Below are positions 35,186-43,907 of a stretch of DNA of 64,000 bases, one piece after another. Origin of the DNA: Porcincola intestinalis (GTDB taxonomy: Bacteria > Bacillota > Clostridia > Lachnospirales > Lachnospiraceae). Position 1 is the stretch's first letter. The number at the start of each line of letters is the position of its first letter. The position numbers and the translations under genes were made by a program. The DNA is taken from the NCBI RefSeq assembly GCF_009696445.1, contig NZ_VULZ01000001.1, positions 372,001 to 436,000 of the forward strand. The letters are read 5' to 3'. The notes beneath the pieces were generated by a model. The model was not told the origin of the DNA. It made no database searches and saw only the letters and a list, made by a program, of their open reading frames with translations.

Positions 35186-38052
35186 TCGCCATCCTCCTCA
35201 TCGGGCACCTCTGACAGTTTCTTACCCAGCCGCTTGTCCCGCTCGGCCAATGCACCACCCGGTTTTACCATGCGATCAAGCTCCAAGCCAAGCGCTTCCC
35301 CCAGATCGTCGTCCTCATCCAGCCAGTAACCCTCCGGGATTTTCTGCGTCTGCCATGAAGTCTGCCTGTCTTTCTCAGCCTGTTCTGCCACCTCTGCAGC
35401 TTCCGCAGCTTTTCGCTTCTCGACTTCTTCTGGCTTTGTGGTCATCAAGGCATAGAGCTTCAAGGACTTATCGAATCTGTCCTTAAAGGGGATAATGATA
35501 TTCCCGTAAAACAAAAGCCCTTCGCCCTCGCCGCTGTTGGTCACATAAGAGAGCTGGTATGGTGAGATATTCAGTTGCTTCGCCAGAATCTGCCGGTCAC
35601 CGGATGCCTGGTTCAACATGTATATAAAATCACTGTTCTCAAAAATGTTCTCGATCTCCCTGGATGCCAGCAAATCTTTGATATTCTGCGTGATGCCCGT
35701 AGGAATGCCGCCCCACTTTCTGAACCGCTTCCAAATCTCTACAGAGTACGCTGCAGTCTGTTCCTCCTTCAAGAGGAGATGGAACTCATCCACATAGTAC
35801 CGGGTGGATTTATGAGAGAATCGATTTAAAGTTACACGGTTCCAAACCTGATCCTGCACGACCAGCATCCCCAGCTTTTTCAGCTGCTTGCCCAGATCTT
35901 TAATGTCAAAACAGATGATACGATTATCCAACCGCACATTGGTCTGATGGTTAAACACCTTCAAAGAGCCATTGACGTAAATCTCCAAAGCTGTAGCAAT
36001 CCTCTGTGCCTGCTCTTCCTTCTGCGCACGCAGCGTAGCGTACAAATCACCAAGTACCGGCATATTCTCCGGTACCGGATCTTCAAAATATTTCTGGTAC
36101 ACAATCGGCAGACAACGGTCAATCACGGATTTTTCCTCCGCCTCGATGCCGTTCCGGCTCCCCATGATCAGCTCACAAAGAGACAGGATAAAATCGGACT
36201 TAAACCCAAGCGGATTATCATCATCAGAATAATCCAGATTGATATCCATTGGGTTGATGTAGTCATGGCTGGTCGGGGAGATATGGATCACCTGACCGCC
36301 CAACTTATTGACCAGCGGATAATACTCCCCCTCTGGATCGCAGATAATGATATCGTCCCTTGTGACAAAGAAAGCGTTTGTGATCTCCCTCTTTGCCGAG
36401 AACGATTTACCGGAGCCTGGTGTACCAAGGATCAGCCCATTCGGGTTCTTCAACTTCTTCCGGTCTACCATAATCATGTTATTTGAAAGAGCATTCAGTC
36501 CGTAGTAGAGGGATTCGCCCTCCATAAACAACTCCTGCGTGGTGAACGGCACAAAAATTGCCGTAGATGTCGTGGTCAGCGCCCGCTTGATTGGGATCTG
36601 GTTCAGACCCAGCGGCAGGCTGCTCATCAATCCCTGTTCCTGCATATAATCAAGGCGGCGAAGCACACAGTTATATTTCTGTGCGATACCCGCCGTCTGA
36701 AACACTACGTTATCCAGTTCCTGTTTTGTCTTTGCGGTATTCAGGAAGATGGCTGTCACAAGAAACATTCGCTCATTCCTCGACTGCAGATCCTCCAGAA
36801 GCCGTTTTGCCTCGTTGCCATAGGTCATCAGGTCAGACGGGATGATGTCCATGTCGTAACCGGAACGAACCGCCTTCTTCTGCTCCTCAATCTTCATCCG
36901 GTTTATGTCGGTCACTTTACTCTTTACGAGTTTGATTGCCTTCATCTGATCAATGGACTGGATATGGAGATTGATGATCAGGTTCTTATCCATATCCAAA
37001 AATTCCGCCAGCATCTTGTCCGTCAGCTCCGGTGCCAGAATCTGCAGGTAGCTTGCTGCTCCCAGAGTATTCCCCATCTGGAAATACTTTCCGTTTCGGA
37101 AGATAAAACTGGTTGGAGCGATAAAGTCCTTCGTAGATAAGCCACTTGTGATCAGCCGCTCATACTGGAAGGAAAATGGATGTTCCTGCTCCGGGTTAAA
37201 CGTCTCATACATGATCTGCAGGCGTTCCACACCATTTAACGGGTAAGCCCTGACTCCCAGCACCTTGAAATTATTCAGGATATCGGCTTCAATACGTTCC
37301 AGTTTCGGTCTTGCCTCCCGCACGCTGTCCGCCTCCACTGCAAAGGTGATATACTTGGTTTTCATCAGGCCGTTATTTCCCTTTGCCAGCTGATCTTTCA
37401 GCATCTGCGCATATTCCATACGGACATCATCAAAATCATCATCCTGCGGTGTAATGCGGATAATCTTCTCATACTCAGTCATGTTCGTCTTATGGTTGAT
37501 GAACGAAAGCTGGAAAAAGATCGTGCTGTCAAAGTAGTTCAGGAAATCACACCAGTTTTCAAAGATGGCATTTTTATCCTCGTTCTGTGCCAGCTGATAA
37601 TTGATGTCATAAAAACGGATTGTCTTAGAATAGAGCCTATCCTGCACCCGGCAAATCCCGTCTCTGCCCATCTCCCTGTAAGGGATTGACTTTTGTGCAG
37701 ATATGCGCTTCTCCTTTGTGGTTTGTGCGTTCTTCGCCGATTTTTTATTGTAAGCTGCGTCAGTCTGCTTCCTCTTTACATTCACTTTTGGTGGTGCTTT
37801 CTTTTCCAGCTTCCTGCGGCGCTTTTCTTCCTTCCTGTCTATCTTCTCCTGCTTCTTCGCAAGACGGGCATCGATCTTTGCCTGCTTCTTTGCAAGTTTA
37901 GCATCGACCTTTTCCTGACGCTTCCGCTCCTTTATACGGATCTTCCGCTGTTGTCTGCGGAGCCGCCTCTCTCTTCGGGTCAGTGGGCGTCCGCGCTGTG
38001 GCCGTTCCTGCTCATAGTAATCGTCATACCCATAGTCATTACTTCCGTACAC
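35182..38052 (-). CDS. virB4: VirB4/TraE-family T4SS ATPase
   Basis: 956 residues. The first 110 residues are extremely Lys/Arg-rich; the TraE/VirB4 domain follows with Walker A LGTPGSGKSFSAKRE (about 546), DPEGEYYPLV and the C-terminal ATPase motifs (YYVDEFHLLL, PTGITQNIKDLL). It energises assembly and substrate passage of the conjugation channel. The start is GTG 38052 with GGGAGG upstream, overlapping prgI by 14 nt. The basic N-terminal extension may bind the membrane or DNA. Confidence 0.95.
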   Translation of the reverse strand: MYGSNDYGYDDYYEQERPQRGRPLTRRERRLRRQQRKIRIKERKRQEKVDAKLAKKQAKIDARLAKKQEKIDRKEEKRRRKLEKKAPPKVNVKRKQTDAAYNKKSAKNAQTTKEKRISAQKSIPYREMGRDGICRVQDRLYSKTIRFYDINYQLAQNEDKNAIFENWCDFLNYFDSTIFFQLSFINHKTNMTEYEKIIRITPQDDDFDDVRMEYAQMLKDQLAKGNNGLMKTKYITFAVEADSVREARPKLERIEADILNNFKVLGVRAYPLNGVERLQIMYETFNPEQEHPFSFQYERLITSGLSTKDFIAPTSFIFRNGKYFQMGNTLGAASYLQILAPELTDKMLAEFLDMDKNLIINLHIQSIDQMKAIKLVKSKVTDINRMKIEEQKKAVRSGYDMDIIPSDLMTYGNEAKRLLEDLQSRNERMFLVTAIFLNTAKTKQELDNVVFQTAGIAQKYNCVLRRLDYMQEQGLMSSLPLGLNQIPIKRALTTTSTAIFVPFTTQELFMEGESLYYGLNALSNNMIMVDRKKLKNPNGLILGTPGSGKSFSAKREITNAFFVTRDDIIICDPEGEYYPLVNKLGGQVIHISPTSHDYINPMDINLDYSDDDNPLGFKSDFILSLCELIMGSRNGIEAEEKSVIDRCLPIVYQKYFEDPVPENMPVLGDLYATLRAQKEEQAQRIATALEIYVNGSLKVFNHQTNVRLDNRIICFDIKDLGKQLKKLGMLVVQDQVWNRVTLNRFSHKSTRYYVDEFHLLLKEEQTAAYSVEIWKRFRKWGGIPTGITQNIKDLLASREIENIFENSDFIYMLNQASGDRQILAKQLNISPYQLSYVTNSGEGEGLLFYGNIIIPFKDRFDKSLKLYALMTTKPEEVEKRKAAEAAEVAEQAEKDRQTSWQTQKIPEGYWLDEDDDLGEALGLELDRMVKPGGALAERDKRLGKKLSEVPDEEDGE

Positions 38053-38437
38053 GTTTCTGCCCTCCCTTCTTTACAGCCGCTTGCGGATTTTTCTTCTTAT
38101 TTATTATTTTCTTTGAAACGATTTTCATTTCATAGATGTTCTCTGTCTCATAACGTCGGATATCCGGTTTCAGGAACCGCACTGCGATGATATTCATCAG
38201 CACCTTTTCCAACGGCATTCCATCCTTCTCATACATAGCAAAGAGGAATGCCGGCAGCATCAGAAGCACCATCCCTGTGGCGGCATTGCTGTTCCCGATT
38301 ACTCCCCTGGTAAGGAAGTAAAACGGCAAACCTATCACCGCCGCTATGCCGAGACAGATGATCTGGCGCTTGGTTAAGTTAAACGCCACTTTATTCTTCA
38401 CTTTCGTGAGGTCTTTTGGCACGCTCACATAAGCCAT
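38039..38437 (-). CDS. prgI: PrgI-family (VirB3-like) membrane protein
   Basis: 132 residues with two membrane segments (about 25-45 and 52-70) after the conserved start YVSVPKDLTKVKNKVAFNLT and before the DGMPLEKVL motif, all typical of PrgI proteins. PrgI is a small inner-membrane component working with VirB4. It overlaps virB4 by 14 nt and follows the VirB6-like gene after 77 bp. Confidence 0.9.
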   Translation of the reverse strand: MAYVSVPKDLTKVKNKVAFNLTKRQIICLGIAAVIGLPFYFLTRGVIGNSNAATGMVLLMLPAFLFAMYEKDGMPLEKVLMNIIAVRFLKPDIRRYETENIYEMKIVSKKIINKKKNPQAAVKKGGQKRVRK

Positions 38438-38514
38438 ATCTGTCCTGCATCCAAAGGCGTTTCATTCGGGGATTGCCGCCTTGGGACGTTTCCTTTCTTT
38501 TTATATTTCCCCAT

Positions 38515-39387
38515 TTAGTGGGCATTAAAAATTTGCTTGCTTAGGCTAGAGGTTTTAAGAAGCGTGTAGCATAAAAGTACCGTATATGCAGCTACTCCGA
38601 ACAACGCAGTGCGCATATTGTCGGATATCTGGATCGTAGCGACCAGAACTCCGTAGATACCTACGCAGACCATCATCAAAAATGCCTGGAACGCAAGTGC
38701 AAACAGCCCACGGAAATAGTTGGTGCCAATCTGTCCCCATTCCCTGTTGGTCATGGTGGCGAACGGGATCGGCGCAACCGAAGTGTATAGATAGATCTCA
38801 ATCATTCGTCCATAGCAGATGATCGTAATCACTATGGACATGATCCTCATACAGAAACTGACAAGCAGGGTTTCGAGTGCCAACACCACCAGCTCCCCGA
38901 TCTCCATCGTCTCCATCACGGTATCCATCTCCGTTATCATTGAGGATATGTCGATGGCTGTCTCCCCTGATATGACACCAGCTGCAGAATTAACCACCGA
39001 TTGTCCCATGTCAAAGACCGCCATCGTTATCGTGAAGGTATGGCTGACCAGATACACGGCAATCATCATCTTAAAAAAGTATTTGAAGAACATCCATGTA
39101 TCAATGTCGTGCATGTTATTTTTCTCGGTCAGCATGGAAATCAGTTCATAGCACAGAACAAACGTGATGATCATGCCTGCAATCGGCAGGATGACCGTAT
39201 TGGATAAATTCTGTATCATGCTGAAAATGCCGCCATTCCATCCCTGCGGCGTCTGCCCAACCTGCGAAGCGATCTGTCCCGTTTTCTCATTAACATCTGC
39301 AAACATCGTCGTCAGGTTGGAATCCACCATGTTCGTCAGTAGAGTCCGTATCCATTCTTCGATTGCTTCAAATACTGAATCGAGCAT
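38515..39387 (-). CDS. VirB6/TrbL-like polytopic channel protein
   Basis: A 290-residue protein with about five to six membrane segments, for example around 55-80, 100-125, 165-190, 220-245 and 255-275. The pattern MLDSVFEAIEEWIRTLL with NMTT/NREWGQIGTNYFRGLFALAFQ is typical of the VirB6-like protein of Tn1549-type ICEs. It likely forms part of the inner-membrane channel. AAAGGAG precedes the start. It lies between Maff2 and prgI. Confidence 0.9.
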   Translation of the reverse strand: MLDSVFEAIEEWIRTLLTNMVDSNLTTMFADVNEKTGQIASQVGQTPQGWNGGIFSMIQNLSNTVILPIAGMIITFVLCYELISMLTEKNNMHDIDTWMFFKYFFKMMIAVYLVSHTFTITMAVFDMGQSVVNSAAGVISGETAIDISSMITEMDTVMETMEIGELVVLALETLLVSFCMRIMSIVITIICYGRMIEIYLYTSVAPIPFATMTNREWGQIGTNYFRGLFALAFQAFLMMVCVGIYGVLVATIQISDNMRTALFGVAAYTVLLCYTLLKTSSLSKQIFNAH

Positions 39388-39410
39388 GGATCGTTATCTC
39401 CTTTCCCTGT

Positions 39411-39626
39411 TTAGCCGAACAGATTCGCAAGCTGCGGCACCAGCTGAGTGCCAATCAGGATCACACCGCCGCCTGCCATGAGCTGCTTGATACCCTGGCT
39501 TTTAGCGCCAGGATTATCATTCCCATATCCTTCCAGAAGATTGATGACGCCCCACACCCCCAAACCTGCGCCAATGGCCGTCACCAGTGTCTGAAGGATT
39601 GTGATACTACTGCTAAAAAAGCCCAT
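39411..39626 (-). CDS. Maff2 family membrane protein
   Basis: 71 residues from ATG 39626 (GFFSSSITILQTLVTAIGAG), with two membrane segments separated by GNDNPGAKSQGIKQLMAGG, the Maff2 pattern; it is a small VirB2-like channel component of Gram-positive T4SS. No Shine-Dalgarno sequence lies before this ATG, unlike its neighbours, because foreign sequence of the recombinase-trio element begins within about 50 bp upstream. A 64-residue basic frame starting at 39807 runs across the start (to 39613) and could couple translation. Confidence 0.85.
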   Translation of the reverse strand: MGFFSSSITILQTLVTAIGAGLGVWGVINLLEGYGNDNPGAKSQGIKQLMAGGGVILIGTQLVPQLANLFG

Positions 39627-39677
39627 ATTCACAGTAACCAAAATCGCAGATTTGCTGTTTTTTGTAGATTTGCTGTT

Positions 39678-39689
39678 TTCCGACAAAAC
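39678..39689 (+). repeat. Left terminal inverted repeat of the trio element
   Basis: TTCCGACAAAAC here is the exact reverse complement of 47225-47236. A second, inverted CCGACAAAA follows at 39711-39719. Just outside, AGATTTGCTGTTTT is directly repeated (39648-39661 and 39666-39679). Arms GTTTT/AAAAC around a five-base core at 39675-39689 look like a tyrosine-recombinase core site. Confidence 0.55.
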
Positions 39690-39856
39690 CCAAAAGAAAA
39701 ACAAGCCGTTTTTTGTCGGCCTGCTTTACTGCGATTTTGGCTTCTCCTTTCTTTGTTTTTCGTGGTGAAGTCTTTTGGGCTTGTCGTTTTTCATTTCTCT
39801 CGCGCATCAGTGGGAGAGCGTATTCTCATCCTCATACCTGTTCCTCCAATCAAAAA

Positions 39857-39886
39857 GAGCCATCCCCTGAATCTCGGAAATGGCTC
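39857..39886 (-). terminator. Terminator of the trio operon
   Basis: On the minus strand GAGCCAT (39880-39886) pairs with ATGGCTC (39857-39863), followed by TTTTT (39852-39856). It stands about 25 bp after the stop of the zinc-ribbon gene and would block read-through from the recombinase operon into Maff2 and the T4SS genes. Confidence 0.75.
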
Positions 39887-39908
39887 CAAAAGTGGGCTTA
39901 TATAGTTG

Positions 39909-41630
39909 TTACGAAATAAAGTGCGGTGTCCTGGGGAGTATTCCATGGCAATACGGGCAGCCGGAGCCTTTCTGTCGGCTGTTTACTGTACTTTTCCAAT
40001 GATGCCCGTTTTCACACTTCCACCAGACCTTCCGGTTTGTATAGGGAAAGACATCTTCCGGCTTCAGATCTCCGTTCCGCCCGTCATCCCATTCCTCCGC
40101 GATCCATGGTGTTACTGTGCGGAGATCGTTAAAACCGCTCAAAACCTTTGTCCCGCCGCAATAAGGACAGCCTTTTCCCTTCCATCTGCTATAAACCGAC
40201 ATACGGTAACTATGACCTTCTCCGCACTTCCACCAGACCAGCCGTCCAGTGCGGAACGTAACCTCATCCGGCTTCAACCCGCCGTTTTTCTGGGCGTCCC
40301 ACTCACGCGCAGTTTCAGGCATGCATGAGAGAAGGTCGTTAAACCCCGACCAGACCTTCCGGTTTCCGCAGTAAGGGCAGCCGTTTCCGCCTGTGCGGCC
40401 TGCCACCGACGCCCTCCAGGAATGTCCTGCCCCGCAGCGCCACCATACAAGTCTGTTTGAACTGGATGTGACCTCTGCCGGGCGGAGGTTTCCGTTTTTC
40501 TCATCGTCCCATTCAAGGGCGATTTCCGGATAACAGCCTGCCAGGTCGTTGAAGCCACCAAGGACCTTACGTCCGGCACAGTACGGGCAGCCGTTCCCGG
40601 CGGCTCTGTTCGCCACAGAAGCCATCCATTCATGTCCCTTCGCGTCGATCCACCAGACCCGACTGTGCGTAAACCTTGTGATCTCTGACGGGTCAACACG
40701 GTTTTTCCGATAATCCCATTCTTCAAGAAGTTCCGGATACCCGGAGGCAAAGTCGTTGAATCCCGGCAGAATCTCTTTTCCGGCACAGTATACACAGCCA
40801 TGGCCGCGGATCCTGCAGGACGGGCTGGAAAGATACGCATGCCCCTTCACGCATTTCCACCACACTTTCTTAGCGCTTGTCACAGCCGTTTCTCCGGGAT
40901 CTGTATCATTCCGTTCGAAATCCCATTCGGAAAGCCATTCCGGCACACGGCTTCTGATATCATTTACACCTGGTTCCACGATATTCCCGGCGCAATACGG
41001 GCAGCCACTCCCCGAAGTACGGCTGTAAACGGCGGCTTTCCAGCTGTGCCCTTCACTGCATTTCCACCAGACTTTCCGGGTGCTGCCACGGCCGAAGATT
41101 TCCGGCCTGAGCTCCCCGTTTTTTTCATAATCCCACTCCGAAAGAAACGGTGCGTTTATCGACACCAGGTCGTTATAACCCAGAAGGATTCGGTTCCCCG
41201 CACAATAAGGACAACCCCGTCCTTTCTGCCGTCCATTCACCGAAGCCGCCCACTCATGCCCCTTACCGCACTGCCACCATACTTTCCTCCCGGAATGGCT
41301 TGTCACGTCAGCCGGTCCAAGAGCCCCGTTTTTCGTTCCGTGCCACTGGGCTGCCAGTTCAGGACTTACTGTAAGAAGATCATTCATCCCCCGTTTTAAC
41401 GCGGCCTCTCTGGCACTGCATATGGGACACCCATGCCCCTCTGTCCGGTGATAGACTGCCGTCTGCCAGCTATGGCCGGCTTCACATATCCAGTAGATCC
41501 TCTTACCGGAACCCGGAAGGACCTGTTCCGGTGAGAGGTCCCCGTTTTTCTCCGGATCCCACTGTGCAGCGATTTCCGGATACAGGGAAGCCAGGTCTTT
41601 TTTTCCTGAATCCATGTCAGGGGTTTCCAT
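39909..41630 (-). CDS. Eight-repeat zinc-ribbon protein (DUF4379-like)
   Basis: 573 residues from ATG 41630. Eight tandem units of about 62 residues, each with K-V-W-W-x-C-x-x-GH-x-W, a V..R..G.GC motif and a CPYC pair, so every unit offers Cys/His ligands for one zinc ion. Each unit also begins with NDL....PE...EWD..KNG, the probable-zinc-ribbon (DUF4379) signature. Such proteins are often near phage or nuclease genes and probably bind nucleic acid; some family members are fused to endonucleases, but no nuclease motif is visible here. It overlaps the coiled-coil gene by 14 nt and is the last gene of the trio operon. Confidence 0.85.
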   Translation of the reverse strand: METPDMDSGKKDLASLYPEIAAQWDPEKNGDLSPEQVLPGSGKRIYWICEAGHSWQTAVYHRTEGHGCPICSAREAALKRGMNDLLTVSPELAAQWHGTKNGALGPADVTSHSGRKVWWQCGKGHEWAASVNGRQKGRGCPYCAGNRILLGYNDLVSINAPFLSEWDYEKNGELRPEIFGRGSTRKVWWKCSEGHSWKAAVYSRTSGSGCPYCAGNIVEPGVNDIRSRVPEWLSEWDFERNDTDPGETAVTSAKKVWWKCVKGHAYLSSPSCRIRGHGCVYCAGKEILPGFNDFASGYPELLEEWDYRKNRVDPSEITRFTHSRVWWIDAKGHEWMASVANRAAGNGCPYCAGRKVLGGFNDLAGCYPEIALEWDDEKNGNLRPAEVTSSSNRLVWWRCGAGHSWRASVAGRTGGNGCPYCGNRKVWSGFNDLLSCMPETAREWDAQKNGGLKPDEVTFRTGRLVWWKCGEGHSYRMSVYSRWKGKGCPYCGGTKVLSGFNDLRTVTPWIAEEWDDGRNGDLKPEDVFPYTNRKVWWKCENGHHWKSTVNSRQKGSGCPYCHGILPRTPHFIS

Positions 41631-42360
41631 CCTGCGACACCTGCCTTTCCAGTTCCTTCTGAAGTCGTTCCTGCCACGACAACACCGGGGCAGGCGTTTT
41701 CTGCCGTCCCCGGAACGCTTCCGGTTTTTTTCCTTCAATCAGTTCCCCGAACTTTTCCGGCTTGACTGCATTCTCCCCTTCGACAGGAAGCCCGCTTTCC
41801 TTAAGGATCTGGTTCGCGATTCCCGGATACAGGTAGGTGCGGAGCATCCTCCTGAGATATACGTTCTCCCGTTTCAGGGCAGTGTTTTCCTTCAGCATTT
41901 CTTTCCCGTTTTCCTGAAGGCGGGCGTTTTCTTCTTTCAGGGAACGGATCTTCCCATCCAGTTTTCCCTTTTCCTGCATGAACGCCCGATCCCGTGTTAT
42001 CAGCGCTGACGCTTCCATATATGTCCGTTTCCAATAACCATCCATCCTGATCAGGGTCTCCTTCAGTGCCTCCACGGTGGTGCACTGTTTGAGGAGTCCT
42101 TCGACATCAAGGCTTTTATACGCCGCCGCTAGGGTTTCCTCCCTGCGCATCTCTTCAGAGTTTTTCAGTTCTTCAATACGCACCACGGCTTCCCGGCACC
42201 TGCTGAAATCATACGATTTCACGGTATACCCCTTTTCCTTCGCGTAGGCTTCCAGGCTGCTGAACCGGATTTTTGCCGCGTTACCCGCCGCCTTCTCTTC
42301 ATAGTAGCCATCCACCAGTGCCACCAGCACTGACGGCTCCAGTTTCCTTGGTCTTCCCAT
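41617..42360 (-). CDS. Coiled-coil TnpC-like (DUF6262-type) protein
   Basis: 247 residues. N-terminal basic start MGRPRKLEPS, a helix-turn-helix-like stretch (SSLEAYAKEKGYTVKSYDFS) and a long coiled coil (about 140-185: LKEENARLQENGKEML). Position after the recombinases and the coiled coil match TnpC/DUF6262 proteins of Tn554-like elements, which modulate recombination orientation. The ATG shares its A with the stop codon of the upstream recombinase (TGATG), so translation is coupled. A GTG three bases earlier is an alternative start. Confidence 0.72.
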   Translation of the reverse strand: MGRPRKLEPSVLVALVDGYYEEKAAGNAAKIRFSSLEAYAKEKGYTVKSYDFSRCREAVVRIEELKNSEEMRREETLAAAYKSLDVEGLLKQCTTVEALKETLIRMDGYWKRTYMEASALITRDRAFMQEKGKLDGKIRSLKEENARLQENGKEMLKENTALKRENVYLRRMLRTYLYPGIANQILKESGLPVEGENAVKPEKFGELIEGKKPEAFRGRQKTPAPVLSWQERLQKELERQVSQDGNP

Positions 42361-43907
42361 CACACTTCCTCCTCATAATGGCCTGCCAGCAGCGCCCTGT
42401 ATCGTCCCGCGCTCGCCTGCAGCCGCAGCATCGCTTCCTGTATGGTTTCCGTATATCCAAGGCTTTTCCTTACCTGCTCGATCATCCGGAACAGATAAGC
42501 CGCATCGGCATCCACCTTCTGTTTCGCCTTCATCTCAAGATCCATGCGGATCCCCGGTTCATCCGGCTTGTAATACCGGCAGTCCCTGCAGTTCCCCAGC
42601 GTACCGTCAATGGAATAGCTGTCCAGGCATCCCGTCATGTCACCGTCTTCTATCCCCGGGTACATGCACCAGCCCTTCCCCATACGGGCTCCGCCCGCCG
42701 GATCGGCCGCCGGGATCAGGAACGATCCCTCCATTGACGTACCGCTGTAGCCGCCATGGTACATTTCCAGGACGCTGCTTTCCACGACAGCGGACATGTT
42801 CGCATAATAGTTGGAGCTGATATCCAGGTCTTCATGTCCGGCCAGTTCCCTGCAGATCACAGGGGATCCGCCTGACAGCATCAGGTTGATCATCGCAAGG
42901 TGCCGTGTATCCCCCGGATGTACCGGGTATGCCTCGTCACCGAAAACCTCGCCGCAAAACTTCATCAGCCTCCGCCGCATCTGGGTGTATGTGAAATATC
43001 CGGACGGTGTTTCCCGATCCGGGACAAGGAGCGTACCGATTGCGGGAAGGACCTTATCCTTCGTCACTTCCTGATACCACCGGATCTGACGGTACAGTTC
43101 TTCCGGGATCTCATAGGTTTTCGGCTCATAATCCTCATCCAGCCGGTATGCGATCCGGCGGATTCCTTTTTTCAGGCGTGTCCGCCGGATTGTGATCGTG
43201 TACCTGCCTTCCTTCATGGAAACGCAGGTCCTGGGCGTGACAAGGAATTCGGTCGCCCGCAGCGGCAGCACGCATGTCAGCTTCCACCAGAAGTACACCG
43301 GGAAATAAAACTCCTTTTTCCTGTCGTCTGCGTACTCCCAATACTCCTGAAGGGACTTGTCGAAACGCAGGAAATACCGGAAATCCGCCAGTTCCCTGTG
43401 CTCCTTTTTCTTCTTTTTCCTGGGTTCTTCCTCCAGCATCTCCATGACATAGTCCCGGATGTCGTTGCTTTCCGGCAGGATAGACAGGAAGCCGGCTGCA
43501 TGGGGTTTCATTTCATCATCCGGCCGGCATAAAGCCTCCTCCGCATCCATTTCCGCCAATGCTTTCAATTCTTTCAGCACTTCCCTGATAAAAGGGAGCG
43601 TATACTTCCCCATCAGGAAAACGACATATGCCCTCAGGCACTCGCCATAGCATGCCGCCGTGCAGCCGACCCAGGGTTCGCAGCAGTTCCGGAACATCAG
43701 CTCATTAAACCTGAAATCATATGTGGTCCGGGCAATCTCGTTCGTGGCCTGCCAGGCATCATCCGAATAACTGCCGGTGATCACGCCGCGGCTGCGGTAA
43801 TCCTCAAAGATGTTTTCCGCCTTCTCGCGTGTCTTTGCATCGAGGCATGTCACCGGGCGGTACCTTACATAGTCTGCCCTTGCCTCAGTATCCAATACGA
43901 TCTGCAT
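42360..43907 (-). CDS. Tyrosine recombinase 3 of the trio
   Basis: 515 residues. Catalytic domain with Arg in LPLRATEFL, Arg in GDTRHLA, the Gly-His pair in ELAGHEDL and nucleophile Tyr in SNYYANM; the first His of the usual H-x-x-R box is replaced (GDTR). A C-terminal Cys cluster (CMYPG...GCLD...NCRDCRYY) and a helical tail follow, like TnpB-type recombinases. GGAGGG precedes the ATG, and the gene overlaps the second recombinase by 23 nt. It should act together with the other two in element integration. Confidence 0.85.
   Translation of the reverse strand: MQIVLDTEARADYVRYRPVTCLDAKTREKAENIFEDYRSRGVITGSYSDDAWQATNEIARTTYDFRFNELMFRNCCEPWVGCTAACYGECLRAYVVFLMGKYTLPFIREVLKELKALAEMDAEEALCRPDDEMKPHAAGFLSILPESNDIRDYVMEMLEEEPRKKKKKEHRELADFRYFLRFDKSLQEYWEYADDRKKEFYFPVYFWWKLTCVLPLRATEFLVTPRTCVSMKEGRYTITIRRTRLKKGIRRIAYRLDEDYEPKTYEIPEELYRQIRWYQEVTKDKVLPAIGTLLVPDRETPSGYFTYTQMRRRLMKFCGEVFGDEAYPVHPGDTRHLAMINLMLSGGSPVICRELAGHEDLDISSNYYANMSAVVESSVLEMYHGGYSGTSMEGSFLIPAADPAGGARMGKGWCMYPGIEDGDMTGCLDSYSIDGTLGNCRDCRYYKPDEPGIRMDLEMKAKQKVDADAAYLFRMIEQVRKSLGYTETIQEAMLRLQASAGRYRALLAGHYEEEV

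Noticed and set aside
39909-41630. Regularly spaced DNA repeats suggesting a CRISPR array
   Set aside because: They are codon-level repeats of the zinc-ribbon protein, about 186 bp apart and diverged, with no spacer structure.
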